From contig DAOMFV010000002.1 of NCBI GenBank assembly GCA_035430005.1, positions 29,259-93,258 on the forward strand: a stretch of 64,000 nt of DNA. The letters are read 5' to 3'. The stretch comes from JAEUIE01 sp035430005. GTDB taxonomy: Bacteria > Planctomycetota > Planctomycetia > Gemmatales > HRBIN36. Position 1 is the first letter of the stretch; each line of letters opens with the position of its first letter. A program made the position numbers and the translations under genes. Shown here one piece after another: positions 21,553 through 29,758 of the stretch. Below the pieces are notes generated by a model. The model ran no database searches, had not been told where the DNA came from, and worked only from the letters and a program-made list of their open reading frames with translations.

Positions 21553-22113
21553 ATGAAGTACGTTCGCACATTCAGCCTGGCAGTCGCTTTGGTCGCAGTC
21601 GGCCTGACATATGGAGCAGATGTAATGTCTGGCCCGAAGGTTGGCAGTCAAATGACTCCGTTTCAACCTGTCAATATTCTCAATGCAGATGATGCTCAAT
21701 GCAATGGCAAAGAAAACTGCCTGGTCTGTCAGTATGGTGACAAGCCTGTGGCGATGATCTTCACCCGTGGGACCTGCGATTGTCCCGCCACGTTAGCTCT
21801 TATTAAGAAGCTCGACGCCGAAGTCGCCAAGGTAGGCAAAGATAAGATGTCGGCAGCAATCATCTATCTTTCTGATGACGAAACCGTCAAAAGCAAGATT
21901 GGAGAAATGGCTAAGTCGCAAAACATAACGAATGTCAGTCTGGCACAGTTTAATGCCAAAGGTCCTAAAGGCTATAATCTCTCGAACGATGCTGGCGTGA
22001 CCGTAGTCCTTTACAAAGGCAAAACGGTGCTCGCCAACCATGCATTCGACAAGATCTGCGAAAAGTGTGTGGAAAAAGTAGTTGCTGATCTGCCCAAACT
22101 CGCAAGCAACTAA
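21553..22113 (+). CDS. Exported thioredoxin-like protein, Cys form (paralogue of the selenoprotein at 32909)
   Basis: A 186-residue protein with a signal peptide (residues 1-23) from ATG 21553, which has GGAG upstream. The mature part starts GPKVGSQMTPFQPVNI and carries a CxxC redox pair in KENCLVCQYG (Cys56, Cys59), followed by a thioredoxin/peroxiredoxin-type fold with LIKKLDAEVAKVGKDK. A third Cys pair, ICEKC, is near the end. It has exactly the length and layout of the TGA-containing gene at 32909-33469, where the second Cys is encoded by TGA. It likely acts in periplasmic thiol redox chemistry. Confidence 0.8.
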   Translation: MKYVRTFSLAVALVAVGLTYGADVMSGPKVGSQMTPFQPVNILNADDAQCNGKENCLVCQYGDKPVAMIFTRGTCDCPATLALIKKLDAEVAKVGKDKMSAAIIYLSDDETVKSKIGEMAKSQNITNVSLAQFNAKGPKGYNLSNDAGVTVVLYKGKTVLANHAFDKICEKCVEKVVADLPKLASN

Positions 22114-22140
22114 TACCAGCAGTGGAATGCATCTTTTACA

Positions 22141-22168
22141 AGTGCCGATCTGTATTCAGATCGGCACT
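22141..22168 (+). terminator. Rho-independent terminator
   Basis: A perfect 12-bp stem, AGTGCCGATCTG (22141-22152) and CAGATCGGCACT (22157-22168), with loop TATT, followed by GTTGTTT. It ends the thioredoxin-like gene transcript. Confidence 0.9.
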
Positions 22169-22278
22169 GTTGTTTGGCTAAAGGCCGAGGAAATTTCCGT
22201 TCAGCTTGCTTCCTTTACCAACTCAAGGCGCTGCTGAGGCCATTAATCAGTACCTGCCATGAGCAAGGTAAAACAAAA

Positions 22279-22306
22279 CAAGGCAACCTGACGAAAGGTT
22301 GCCTTG
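22279..22306 (-). terminator. Rho-independent terminator (reverse strand)
   Basis: CAAGGCAACCT (22279-22289) pairs with AGGTTGCCTTG (22296-22306) around a 6-base loop. On the reverse strand it is followed by TTTTGTTTTACC, a good T-rich tract, so it ends the gene at 22335-22670. Confidence 0.85.
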
Positions 22307-22334
22307 CTTATTTATCGCAATAGTTGTTCTGACA

Positions 22335-22670
22335 CTAAGTGATGATACCTTGCTTGGTGTATTCTGCTCGGCATGCTGGGCAGTGGCGGCAATGAGCTAT
22401 TGCCGCATTGTGTTCCTGGGTAGAAAGCGTGTTCCAATTCTTCAGATAGGCGATGGCCTGAACACAATTAATTTGTGCCAAGGTGCCATTGAACCATTCA
22501 TGAGTTACAAGCCAGGTCAGTCCGGTGACGCCCATCAGCCCTAGGCCAGCTGCTGAAACTTTCAGAAACTGTCTTCGCTTGAGCAAGAATCGATGTTGTT
22601 CTGCAGATGCAGCAAACTGACCGGGAGAACAAGGTTCCCAGGAATCGTTTGGCTGCCCGTGAGCGTTCAT
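22335..22670 (-). CDS. Small Tat-signal protein with C-terminal Cys/His motif
   Basis: A 111-residue protein with a twin-arginine-like motif (KRRQFLKVSAAG, about residue 31) and a hydrophobic stretch to about residue 60. The C-terminal part has an early Cys (INCVQ) and HCRHCPACRAEY, a pattern resembling zinc-ribbon or anti-sigma zf-HC2 domains. It would be exported or anchored with the Cys/His part outside if Tat-dependent. It is downstream of the Crp/Fnr gene on the same strand. No function assigned. Confidence 0.6.
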   Translation of the reverse strand: MNAHGQPNDSWEPCSPGQFAASAEQHRFLLKRRQFLKVSAAGLGLMGVTGLTWLVTHEWFNGTLAQINCVQAIAYLKNWNTLSTQEHNAAIAHCRHCPACRAEYTKQGIIT

Positions 22671-22764
22671 GTTAAGTCACCTTTGCTTGTTTCTGCCATT
22701 ATCTTCAATTCACATCTCTTTCTCTGTGAATTGATTCACAATGCGATGGATTATTGCGAATTCG

Positions 22765-23520
22765 CTAAGGAGTTACACACCCCCGAAGTCTGTCGATGTC
22801 GTAAAGGATCAGCCTTTGCCGTTTTACTCGGATCAACCCCTCCCCCTGCAGTTCTCCCAAGGCCATCGTTACTGATTCACGAGTGGCTCCGATCAAGCCG
22901 GCGATGTCTTGATGAGATAAGGGCAAAGTGATCTCGGTAGTCGTCCCATTTTTCTCACTGTGCTGGCTCAGCAAGTTTAGCAATACATAGACCAACCGTT
23001 CTCTGGTGGTACGAAAGAGGAGTTGGCGCAGGCGAGCTTCCGCCTGCTTGCGTCGTAACCCCACCAGCTTGGTGATTCGCAAGGATAAGTCCGCTCGTCG
23101 ATTCATGACCTCAAGCATGGGCTCCTTGGGCACCGCTGCAATCTGCGTCTCCAGGACTGCTTCGGCATAATTCTGACGATTATCGTCATCAAAGAGAGCC
23201 AGTTCTCCAAAGACTTCACCAACTTCGACGAAAGCCAGAATCGACTCTTTGCCGTCTGGTGTAATATCTTTAAGTTTGACCCTTCCTTTAAGAACAATCA
23301 ACACCGACTCACCTGGTGTCGATGGGAAGTAAATGACTTCTTTTCTTCTGAATGATCGTACACGGGCATTGCATTCAAGATCTGTCATTTCATCTGGTGT
23401 GAGCAGATCAAATAGTGGCACTGCGCGTAGGTGCCAGAGTCGCTCATGCATACTTGCAGGCCTTGCCTTAGTTGATTGAGCGCGTGTTGTTTCCAACGTA
23501 AAGGAATGTGTTGTAGACAT
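22765..23520 (-). CDS. Crp/Fnr-family transcription regulator
   Basis: A 251-residue regulator. The cyclic-nucleotide-binding-type beta barrel covers about residues 33-150 (LTPDEMTDLE, VLIVLKGRVKLKDITPDGK, GEVFGELALFDD), followed by a long dimer helix and a Crp-type winged helix with LSHQDIAGLIGATRESVTM. Only one Cys is in the barrel, so no FNR-type iron-sulphur cluster is evident. It is divergent from the selenoprotein peroxiredoxin gene, with a palindrome between them, and could control both. Confidence 0.92.
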   Translation of the reverse strand: MSTTHSFTLETTRAQSTKARPASMHERLWHLRAVPLFDLLTPDEMTDLECNARVRSFRRKEVIYFPSTPGESVLIVLKGRVKLKDITPDGKESILAFVEVGEVFGELALFDDDNRQNYAEAVLETQIAAVPKEPMLEVMNRRADLSLRITKLVGLRRKQAEARLRQLLFRTTRERLVYVLLNLLSQHSEKNGTTTEITLPLSHQDIAGLIGATRESVTMALGELQGEGLIRVKRQRLILYDIDRLRGCVTP

Positions 23521-23613
23521 GAACCAATGCCTTCCTCTGCCATTACTCTACTCAGAAGCCCAGATTCTGGCAGAACGATTACTCACTATCCATATTGCGC
23601 TTCAGCGTGCAGA

Positions 23614-23634
23614 GTAATCTGTGAAGTAGATTAC
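23614..23634. promoter_or_regulatory. 21-bp palindrome between Crp/Fnr regulator and peroxiredoxin
   Basis: GTAATCT (23614-23620) and AGATTAC (23628-23634) form a perfect inverted repeat with a 7-bp spacer. Size and place suit a dimeric helix-turn-helix regulator. The half-site is not the classical TGTGA, so binding by the adjacent Crp/Fnr protein is an inference. Confidence 0.5.
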
Positions 23635-23742
23635 AGATGCTGCGACCGAATTGGGGCATCCAAGGAGTTCAATGAATCCTGAAGGCAATCACCGTATACT
23701 GCATTGAAGAACGACACTACTCAACGATATGGAGGAAGAGTT

Positions 23743-24330
23743 ATGAGTCGCTTTGGATGTTCATCCTTGGCCATCCTGTTGCTTAGTGGGCAAATCGCCA
23801 TCGCAGCAGATTGGTTTCCTGATGACAAAACTGGTTTGAAAGTTGGTGAGAAAGCGCCAGCATTCAAACTCATGGATCAGAATGGCTCTGAGCGGACATT
23901 GAAAGAACTACATAAAGACAACGCAGTGGCACTCGTCTTTTACCGATCAGCGAGCTGGTGACCATACTGTCAAAAGCAACTGGTCCAGTTGCAAAAAGAT
24001 ATCAGTAAGATTGAGGCTGCAGGCGTCAAGGTTGTTGGCATTAGTTACGATTCAGTGGAAGTATTGAAGAACTTCGCAGCTAAAAGGAACATCACATTCC
24101 CTTTGTTATCCGATCCTGACAGCAAGACGATTGTTTCCTATGCCATCAAGAACAAGGAAATGGCGGGAAAGAAGTTCGGCAAAACTGATCTGGACGGCAT
24201 TCCCTATCCTGGAACATTCCTTGTTGATAAAGAAGGCATCATTCGAGCCAAGCTCTTTGTGGATGGTTACCGTGAACGTCATTCCATTGAAGAACTTGTG
24301 AAAGCGGCTGAAGCACTGAGAAAAAAATAG
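23743..24330 (+). CDS. Exported peroxiredoxin, predicted selenoprotein (TGA = Sec73)
   Basis: An AhpC/TSA-type peroxiredoxin of 195 residues with a signal peptide (to about 22), read from ATG 23743 behind GGAGGAAG. The frame is broken only by TGA at 23959-23961, in LVFYRSASW-U-PYCQKQL, exactly where the peroxidatic-type Cys of a WCPYC motif is expected, giving a UxxC pair. Sequence on both sides is ordinary for the family (KVGEKAPAFKLMDQNG before, GVKVVGISYDS and GIPYPGTFLVDKEG after). A 7-bp hairpin follows the TGA. It should reduce peroxides in the periplasm. A pseudogene is unlikely because nothing else is damaged. Confidence 0.88.
23976..23992 (+). promoter_or_regulatory. Bacterial SECIS-like hairpin (peroxiredoxin 1)
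   Basis: GCAACTG-GTC-CAGTTGC, a perfect 7-bp stem, begins 14 bases after the TGA. Opening one pair gives a GGTC apical loop like that of E. coli fdhF. The first loop G is the 22nd base after the TGA, inside the known window for SelB recognition. Confidence 0.8.
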
Positions 24331-24505
24331 AAGATAACGTCTCGATGTCGGGCGGCGATTGTCGTTCGACAGAGCAGTTCTTCTATCGACGGGTTTCTTC
24401 GTTGTTTACCGATCAGGCCCAAGCAAAATAAGACTGCACAGCTTCCATCAGTATTATGGTATGTGCCGCAGGGGGCTCTCAACAATCGAGAACGCACGTC
24501 TTGTC

Positions 24506-25723
24506 TCAGGCTGTCAAGCGAACGGTCACGACACCATGCTGCAAAGCACGCAACCGTTTGCCCATCAATAGGCGGAGCAGGCTGCTCTTCGCAAGCAGGG
24601 GGAGAAGCCGCATCGCAAGTCGGGGGCCGAACCGGTCTGACCCAAGAAAGGTCTGGGTTTGTTTCCGCTGATGCTCCTGGATGGCGATAATCTCCGGCAT
24701 CCGCTCGGCCGCGACCTGATTGGCAGCGGCATCGACGGCTACAGAGTCATTGACGTGTATGAGCACCGGGCACAGGTGATTGGCAGCGACCAGGGCATCG
24801 CGCAACGCCACGTTGATACCTTGCCCACCGTTGGGCGACATCGGGTGAGCCGCGTCCCCCAGCAGCAGAAGTCCAGGAGCTGTCCACGTCTCCAAGCGGC
24901 CGACCTTGACATCGAGCAACACCGGGTGTTTGAGCGCCTGAGCGTTGGCCCGCAGATGCGCGGCTAGGTCAGGCGAGGTGCGGTGCAGCAACTCCTCGGT
25001 GAGCCCTTCCGGTCCAGAGTCCTTCAACGCTTTGTACTGGCCCTTCTGGATGGTCATGCCGACCCACAGCTGACCCTCAGCTGTAGGAATTCCGCCCGTG
25101 ATGCAACCCGGCCCCAGCTCCAGGCGCACAGTCGTCCGGTCGGGCCAGAAGTCAGGGAAAGGAACATGGAAGTTCAGCACGTCGAAGTGCTGCGGCGATG
25201 TTAGCTCGGTGAAGGCTCCACGCTTACGGATCGTCGAATATCGTCCATCGGTGCCGATGACGAGGTCCGCTAGGAACTCGCTCGGTCCGTCCGGGCCCTC
25301 GGTTTGCACCCCCACCACGCGGTCGCCCACCCTGATCAAGTCCCGGACTGCTGTCCCCATGCAAAGCTGAAAGGATGGGTGCTTGCGGGACTCCTCAGTG
25401 AGCATGGCCAGGACAGCCGGCTGAGGGATAAAGCGGCCGATGAAACCCAGCGACTCGGTCGAGAGCGAGGCACGCCGACGGCCTCTCTGATAGATGTCAA
25501 TGGTCTTGATGATGACCTGGGGGAGTTGGCGGAGCCGGTCCCCGAACCCCATCTGGTCGAAGGCATTAACGCCGCTGGGTTGCAACCCATCGCCGCGGAA
25601 GGTACGCGCAAAGTCGGGGTGCCGCTCCAGAAGTGTAACCTCCACCCCACGTCGGGCAAGCAGGTAAGCGAGAGCCGCTCCGGCAGGCCCTGCACCGACG
25701 ATGACGACACGTCCTACCGCCAC
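24506..25723 (-). CDS. FAD-dependent monooxygenase (PHBH/UbiH-type)
   Basis: A 405-residue group A flavin monooxygenase. The N-terminal dinucleotide motif VIVGAGPAGAALAYLLARRG, the middle LVIGTDGRYSTIRK (DG motif) and LLLLGDAAHPMSPNGGQGIN (GD motif) are all present. It would hydroxylate an aromatic or polycyclic substrate with NAD(P)H and oxygen. Codons here look clearly richer in G/C at third positions than in the neighbouring genes, suggesting later acquisition. No partner genes adjoin, so the substrate is open. Confidence 0.92.
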   Translation of the reverse strand: MAVGRVVIVGAGPAGAALAYLLARRGVEVTLLERHPDFARTFRGDGLQPSGVNAFDQMGFGDRLRQLPQVIIKTIDIYQRGRRRASLSTESLGFIGRFIPQPAVLAMLTEESRKHPSFQLCMGTAVRDLIRVGDRVVGVQTEGPDGPSEFLADLVIGTDGRYSTIRKRGAFTELTSPQHFDVLNFHVPFPDFWPDRTTVRLELGPGCITGGIPTAEGQLWVGMTIQKGQYKALKDSGPEGLTEELLHRTSPDLAAHLRANAQALKHPVLLDVKVGRLETWTAPGLLLLGDAAHPMSPNGGQGINVALRDALVAANHLCPVLIHVNDSVAVDAAANQVAAERMPEIIAIQEHQRKQTQTFLGSDRFGPRLAMRLLPLLAKSSLLRLLMGKRLRALQHGVVTVRLTA

Positions 25724-25926
25724 AATTCAACTCCCTTCAGCCTCGAGAAACAGCGGCTCTCTGAACCCCTGTACAACCATACTCGTCCTATGGCAGTAGT
25801 GTGTCAAGCAGGTTTCCTTGCAGTTGTTATCCTGTAACTTCCAATCCAGTGAACCGCCTCTACAGGTCCCGGGGGCTTGGTTGCCATTATAATTCTAATG
25901 GCTACTGTCCCCAAGGAATTGTGATC

Positions 25927-26121
25927 ATGACTCTTACCACGAAGTCCATCATGTCGGCCATGGCTTTAACTGAACGACTCCTAAAGTTAGCAGAAAGCGC
26001 TGATAGGGCGACCATCAAACACATCGTCGGCGACTTGGAAGTGCAACTAGCCAAGATTAAACAGGAAAGAGAACTGTTGATTCGGGAGAATCAGGAATTG
26101 AAACGAAAAGCCGCATGTTAA
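25927..26121 (+). CDS. Small helical / coiled-coil protein (64 aa)
   Basis: A 64-residue frame starting at ATG 25927 behind AAGGAATT. It is almost wholly charged helix with heptads (LEVQLAKIKQERELLIREN). Apart from an upstream extension without a ribosome site nothing else is coded here. No family recognised; moderate support from the ribosome site and composition. Confidence 0.5.
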   Translation: MTLTTKSIMSAMALTERLLKLAESADRATIKHIVGDLEVQLAKIKQERELLIRENQELKRKAAC

Positions 26122-26159
26122 CAGACACATGTGATGGTGTTTAGCGAAAAGACCTCTAT

Positions 26160-26639
26160 TTAGATTGCGAGATCCTGTCTCAAAGTTCCTGAACTGATTC
26201 CTAAGGTTGAATTGGCTTGTTCGCGCACCCAAACTTCGTCATAAAATGATAGTTGGGAATCGCCTGGGGTTCGTAAAGTTGCAACACCACGGATTTCCTG
26301 TTCTTGTAACCGTCCCTTGAATGTCCATTCTCCAACAGGGCTTTGCGAAGGATCTGCTGTTCTCACGATGATCTTGTAGCCAATTCGCTCCCAAGTCAAA
26401 ATGTTCTTAAATATTGAGTCTTGGCACCTGACGTCCACCTTGCCGGAGCAGCGAAACTCGTAGGAGTATCGTGGGTTCGTAACACTACTCCAGGTTCCTT
26501 CCAGGCCAGTAGTTTTGTTCCGAGCTGGAAGGACGGACCATATCGCAATAAGGCCCACAATTACGATAAGGCTGATGTAAATCAATACCACATTACGGCT
26601 GTAGATGTGAAGCAGTTGTCCGGTCAGTTGATGTTGCAT
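26160..26639 (-). CDS. Membrane-anchored protein of unknown function
   Basis: A 159-residue protein starting at ATG 26639, which follows GGGGAGG. One membrane helix (about residues 19-37) is followed by an exported domain of beta pattern: GLEGTWSSVTNPRYSYEF, SPVGEWTFKGRLQEQEIRG, SFYDEVWVREQ. This lipocalin-like GTW...GEWTFKG pattern suggests a small barrel, but I recognise no family. It stands alone, convergent with the coiled-coil gene. Confidence 0.6.
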   Translation of the reverse strand: MQHQLTGQLLHIYSRNVVLIYISLIVIVGLIAIWSVLPARNKTTGLEGTWSSVTNPRYSYEFRCSGKVDVRCQDSIFKNILTWERIGYKIIVRTADPSQSPVGEWTFKGRLQEQEIRGVATLRTPGDSQLSFYDEVWVREQANSTLGISSGTLRQDLAI

Positions 26640-26916
26640 CTCGCACCTCCCCTTTTCAATTTTATGGTAGACCAAGGATGCTTACATAATGAAGGCAACA
26701 GGAGGAGATACGATACATAGCATTTTCCAATGATTTGATTCGCCTATTTCGATTTCCCGAATGATTGCGATCAGACTAGGCTATGAGTGTTCGCTTGGGC
26801 AGTTCACCGCGACAGGATTCATGCAAATGTCCACCAGAATATTCAAGCAGGCACCAAGCACTCAAGACGAGATCATGATAAGGTTCTTCGATTCGTTCAA
26901 GCCCTGGCAAGTAAAT

Positions 26917-27384
26917 ATGCAGAAAAAGATCAACTCGGATTCAAAACCTGTTCCCATACTCGTGATTGATGATGATCACGCCATTTTGACCTTGATGGAA
27001 ACCTATTTGCAAAAAACAGGATTTGAAGTTCATACTGCCGCAAGCGGATTGGAAGCGATCGGTTTCTATCAACGTAAGCATGTGCGCCCTGCAGCGGTTC
27101 TCTTAGACGTTAAGATGGCCAATCTTGATGGACCGCAAACATTCAAACGCATTCGAGAGATCGATCAACTGGTTCCAATCTGTTTCATGACTGGCGATCC
27201 TGGAGAATATCAGACGCAGGATTTGCTTGCTTTGGGCGCAAGCAACCTTCTTACAAAGCCTTTATGTCTAGGAAAGGTTGCGCAGATTATTCGCCAACTC
27301 ATTAATCCACACGACTACGGGGAAGTTACAAGTAAATTGACATCTTGGTCACCCGCGAACCTTGTAACTTCCCCGTTTCAGTAG
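26917..27384 (+). CDS. Single-domain response regulator (CheY-like receiver)
   Basis: A receiver domain of about 155 residues; the frame opens further upstream (to 26761) but similarity to receivers begins at PILVIDDDHAI. The acidic pocket DDD, phospho-acceptor Asp in VLLDVKM, MTGD and Lys in LLTKPL are all present. There is no output domain. The last 20 or so codons run through a 15-bp inverted repeat (27318-27375), so the natural C-terminus may have been altered by the rearrangement described at that site. The start is uncertain. Confidence 0.8.
   Translation: MQKKINSDSKPVPILVIDDDHAILTLMETYLQKTGFEVHTAASGLEAIGFYQRKHVRPAAVLLDVKMANLDGPQTFKRIREIDQLVPICFMTGDPGEYQTQDLLALGASNLLTKPLCLGKVAQIIRQLINPHDYGEVTSKLTSWSPANLVTSPFQ
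27318..27375. repeat. 15-bp perfect inverted repeat at the end of the receiver gene
   Basis: CGGGGAAGTTACAAG (27318-27332) pairs with CTTGTAACTTCCCCG (27361-27375) around a 28-base loop. It resembles the terminator at 28596-28658 (GAAGTTRCA...TGYAACTTC) and, like it, lies at the 3' side of a LysR-type sequence on the reverse strand. Confidence 0.75.
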
Positions 27385-27399
27385 TCCAAGGCAGAATCG

Positions 27400-27511
27400 T
27401 GATGCTGATCGTCGGTTGAGTAAAAAGTAATTCCTGGCAAGCGAGAGCAATCTTTCCATACCTGGCCACGGCCCAGATGTTAAACAGACGCTTGTAACTC
27501 TGCCAACACAT
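27400..27511 (-). pseudogene. Remnant of a LysR-type regulator N-terminus
   Basis: Reverse-strand translation gives LFNIWAVARYGKIALACQ then ELLFTQPTISI, closely matching residues 9-37 of the intact LysR regulator at 28723-29622 (LLYFWTVAREGTIARACQ, VLHLTQPTISG). The rest of the gene is missing. The DNA just upstream (27513-27580) is also similar to the intact gene's promoter region (29630-29690). This is a decayed duplicate. Confidence 0.8.
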
Positions 27512-27723
27512 ATCAGTTTCAATTACATCGTTTTATGCGATGGATCAATCGCCATTATTCGATTTGTCAAATAGCTGGCCTCGACCATAATTAAGTAAGA
27601 AGAGCGATAATGACGATGCTTACCAAGCCTCATTAATCGCTTGGGAGAAGTCATTTGGTAAGTTGTGTGATCATTTCGGGATTGTCCTGAACTGACCCGC
27701 GCTTAATCATAAGGAGATATGAA

Positions 27724-28080
27724 ATGCTACGGGCAACTCTTGCACTACTCGCCTCAGTGACGTTGTTGGCAATGACAGTATGGGCTGATGACAAGAATAA
27801 AGACAAGCCTCAAGCTGTAAGCAAAATGCTGGTCACCTATGTCATGGCTGATGTGCCGAAAAACACGCTCACTTTTAAGATCACAGACAAGGCTGGGAAA
27901 AAGATCGAGATAAAGCTGCCATTGGACAAAGATGCGAAGGTTTTGAATAAGGATGACAAGTCCGAAAGCTTTGCTGATTTTGCCAAGAGCATGGAACGCC
28001 GGTTGGATAAATCCATTTACATTATCGAGGATAAGGAACACCTTCATATTACACAGATAAAGGACATCGATACGTTCTGA
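27724..28080 (+). CDS. Small exported protein, paralogue 1 of 3
   Basis: A 118-residue protein with a signal peptide ending near ADD (residue 22). The mature domain carries TYVMADVPKNTLTFK, TDKAGKKIEIKLPLDKDAKV and a C-terminal IIEDKEHLHITQI. Two paralogues with the same plan lie at 28213 and 30363. The beta-rich pattern with a central KLPLDKDAKV segment suggests a small periplasmic domain. AAGGAG before the ATG supports the start. Function unknown; the group adjoins csrA, an HPF-like gene and a LysR regulator. Confidence 0.7.
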   Translation: MLRATLALLASVTLLAMTVWADDKNKDKPQAVSKMLVTYVMADVPKNTLTFKITDKAGKKIEIKLPLDKDAKVLNKDDKSESFADFAKSMERRLDKSIYIIEDKEHLHITQIKDIDTF

Positions 28081-28212
28081 AAACGGTGAGATCGATAGTG
28101 GGCCTTATGCATCAGGAGATAAATTAACCCAACTGTAGTCTGAGTAATGACGTGTCATTTCAGGGCGGTCCTGGACTATTACCAGAAATACCGTGGGTGA
28201 TGGAGAATCGAG

Positions 28213-28572
28213 ATGTTTAGAACCACCCTAGTCTTATTGGCGATAATGATGCCATTCTCTTCCATAGCAAGGGCTGATGACAGCAAAGGCGACAAGTCGA
28301 AAGAAAACAAAGGGATTGTCGCTACCTATGTGATGGCAGATGTTGCGAAGAGCATAATCACTTTTAAGGCCACTGATAAATCCGGCAAAACGATTGAAAC
28401 GAAATTGCCATTGGACAAGAATGCAAAAGTCCTTGGTTCAGACGATAAGCCTGAGAAGCTTGCAGACTTTGTAAAAAGAATAGAGTCTAGAAAGGACAAA
28501 TGCATCATCATTGTAGAAGATAAGGAAAATCAGCGCATCCTTGAGCTGAGGAACATTCCAAAGAAGATGTAG
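28213..28572 (+). CDS. Small exported protein, paralogue 2 of 3
   Basis: A 119-residue protein with signal peptide (cleavage near ARADD) and the same core as its neighbours: ATYVMADVAKSIITFKATDK, ETKLPLDKNAKVLGSDDK, IIIVEDKENQRILEL. GGAG lies before the ATG. It ends 24 bases before a strong terminator. Tandem with paralogue 1, with which it shares about half of its residues by eye. Function unknown. Confidence 0.7.
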   Translation: MFRTTLVLLAIMMPFSSIARADDSKGDKSKENKGIVATYVMADVAKSIITFKATDKSGKTIETKLPLDKNAKVLGSDDKPEKLADFVKRIESRKDKCIIIVEDKENQRILELRNIPKKM

Positions 28573-28595
28573 GTTTGCGAAAGCATCACTTGGCT

Positions 28596-28664
28596 AATGG
28601 AGAAGTTGCAGGGAGATTGTCAACACAGTGCCTCCTGGCACCATGCAACTTCTCCATTTTTTTT
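28596..28664 (+). terminator. Strong terminator, 15-bp stem plus T8
   Basis: AATGGAGAAGTTGCA (28596-28610) pairs with TGCAACTTCTCCATT (28644-28658); the loop holds a second stem GTGCC-TCCT-GGCAC, and eight T follow on the forward strand. It ends the small exported protein operon, opposite the 3' end of the LysR gene. Confidence 0.9.
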
Positions 28665-28722
28665 GATTTGTCATTCTTCGTACAGACGTGTCGGCGAGTG
28701 GGCAAATGAGTGGCTATCACCC

Positions 28723-29622
28723 TTATGCAAATAGCTTTTCTCTTGCTGCCTCTGTGATTGCCACGACAGCAGGGTGCTTCAGCTTCTTCTCAACCGAGAT
28801 GGCGTAGAACCTTTCCTTGATCGATTCAATTCGACCTACCAGCCGAACTTGAAACTGCTGTTGAGTCTCGCGTTCAACGGCAGTGCGTACAGCAAACACC
28901 CCTGTGCCCATTCTGCCAAATTCTTTCAATAGCGCAGGATCGGCAAAAACGCCCCGGATATTTGGTCGAACTCCTACCGCATCAAACCATTCATCAAGCG
29001 AACGACGCATCATCGTATTTTCTGCAGGCATTAAGAATGGCGCGCCATTGAGTGACTGTGGAAATCCGCGACGATAGGTGGAAGCAAGCTTTGGACTGGC
29101 CCATAGTGAAACACCGCATTCACCGAGAAGGTGACTAAATGCACGGATCTTTATCGTGGGACTGACTGGAGCATCGGCCAGAACCACGTCCAACGCATTC
29201 ACTGAGAGTTGCGCAAGCAGATTGTCGTATTTGCCCTGGTCGCAGTGAATTTGCACAGCTTCTGGTAATCTAAGTGCTGGTTCAATTAGGCGATAAGCGA
29301 TTTGCTTAGGGAGGGTATCAACTACGCCGACCATTAACCTGACAGGGCGCCCCGACGGCCTTCCTTTCAAAGAATCGACAAGTTCCTGTCCCAAGGAAAA
29401 GATCTCATCGGCGTAACGGAACACCACTTTCCCGGCATCCGTCAGTACAAGATTTCGCCCCAACTGTTCAAATAGACGAGCACCCACGGATTTATCCAGC
29501 AACCGCAACTGACCGCTAATTGTCGGCTGGGTGAGATGCAGCACCTGGCACGCTCGCGCAATCGTACCCTCACGTGCGACTGTCCAGAAGTAAAGCAGGT
29601 GGTGGTAATTGAGTCGTGACAT
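28723..29622 (-). CDS. LysR-family regulator, NhaR-like
   Basis: A 299-residue LysR-type regulator. The N-terminal helix-turn-helix is YFWTVAREGTIARACQVL followed by HLTQPTISGQLRLLD; the C-terminal co-inducer domain has LMVGVVDTLPKQIAYRLIEP and QIHCDQGKYDNLLAQL, characteristic of the NhaR subgroup that senses Na+/pH or general stress in other bacteria. It is divergent from csrA with 135 bp between. A truncated duplicate of its 5' end lies at 27400-27511. Confidence 0.9.
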   Translation of the reverse strand: MSRLNYHHLLYFWTVAREGTIARACQVLHLTQPTISGQLRLLDKSVGARLFEQLGRNLVLTDAGKVVFRYADEIFSLGQELVDSLKGRPSGRPVRLMVGVVDTLPKQIAYRLIEPALRLPEAVQIHCDQGKYDNLLAQLSVNALDVVLADAPVSPTIKIRAFSHLLGECGVSLWASPKLASTYRRGFPQSLNGAPFLMPAENTMMRRSLDEWFDAVGVRPNIRGVFADPALLKEFGRMGTGVFAVRTAVERETQQQFQVRLVGRIESIKERFYAISVEKKLKHPAVVAITEAAREKLFA

Positions 29623-29708
29623 AGTGTGGATAATATATCGTTTTTATCAATGGATCAATCATCTTTAATCGATTTGTTCAACTATCAGATATCGGTTAGG
29701 ATTTCTAT

Positions 29709-29758
29709 CAGGCAAGAACTTCGGGATATCCAGGTTCTTGCCTGAGGAGATTTCCTCA
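29709..29758 (+). promoter_or_regulatory. csrA leader hairpins (possible translational autoregulation)
   Basis: CAGGCAAGAAC (29709-29719) pairs perfectly with GTTCTTGCCTG (29734-29744), displaying GGGATATCC in the loop. Immediately after, TGAGGA-GATT-TCCTCA (29743-29758) would fold the ribosome site into a second stem right before the AUG; the two stems overlap by two bases. CsrA binds GGA in loops and at Shine-Dalgarno sites, so this leader looks suited to self-control. Confidence 0.6.
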
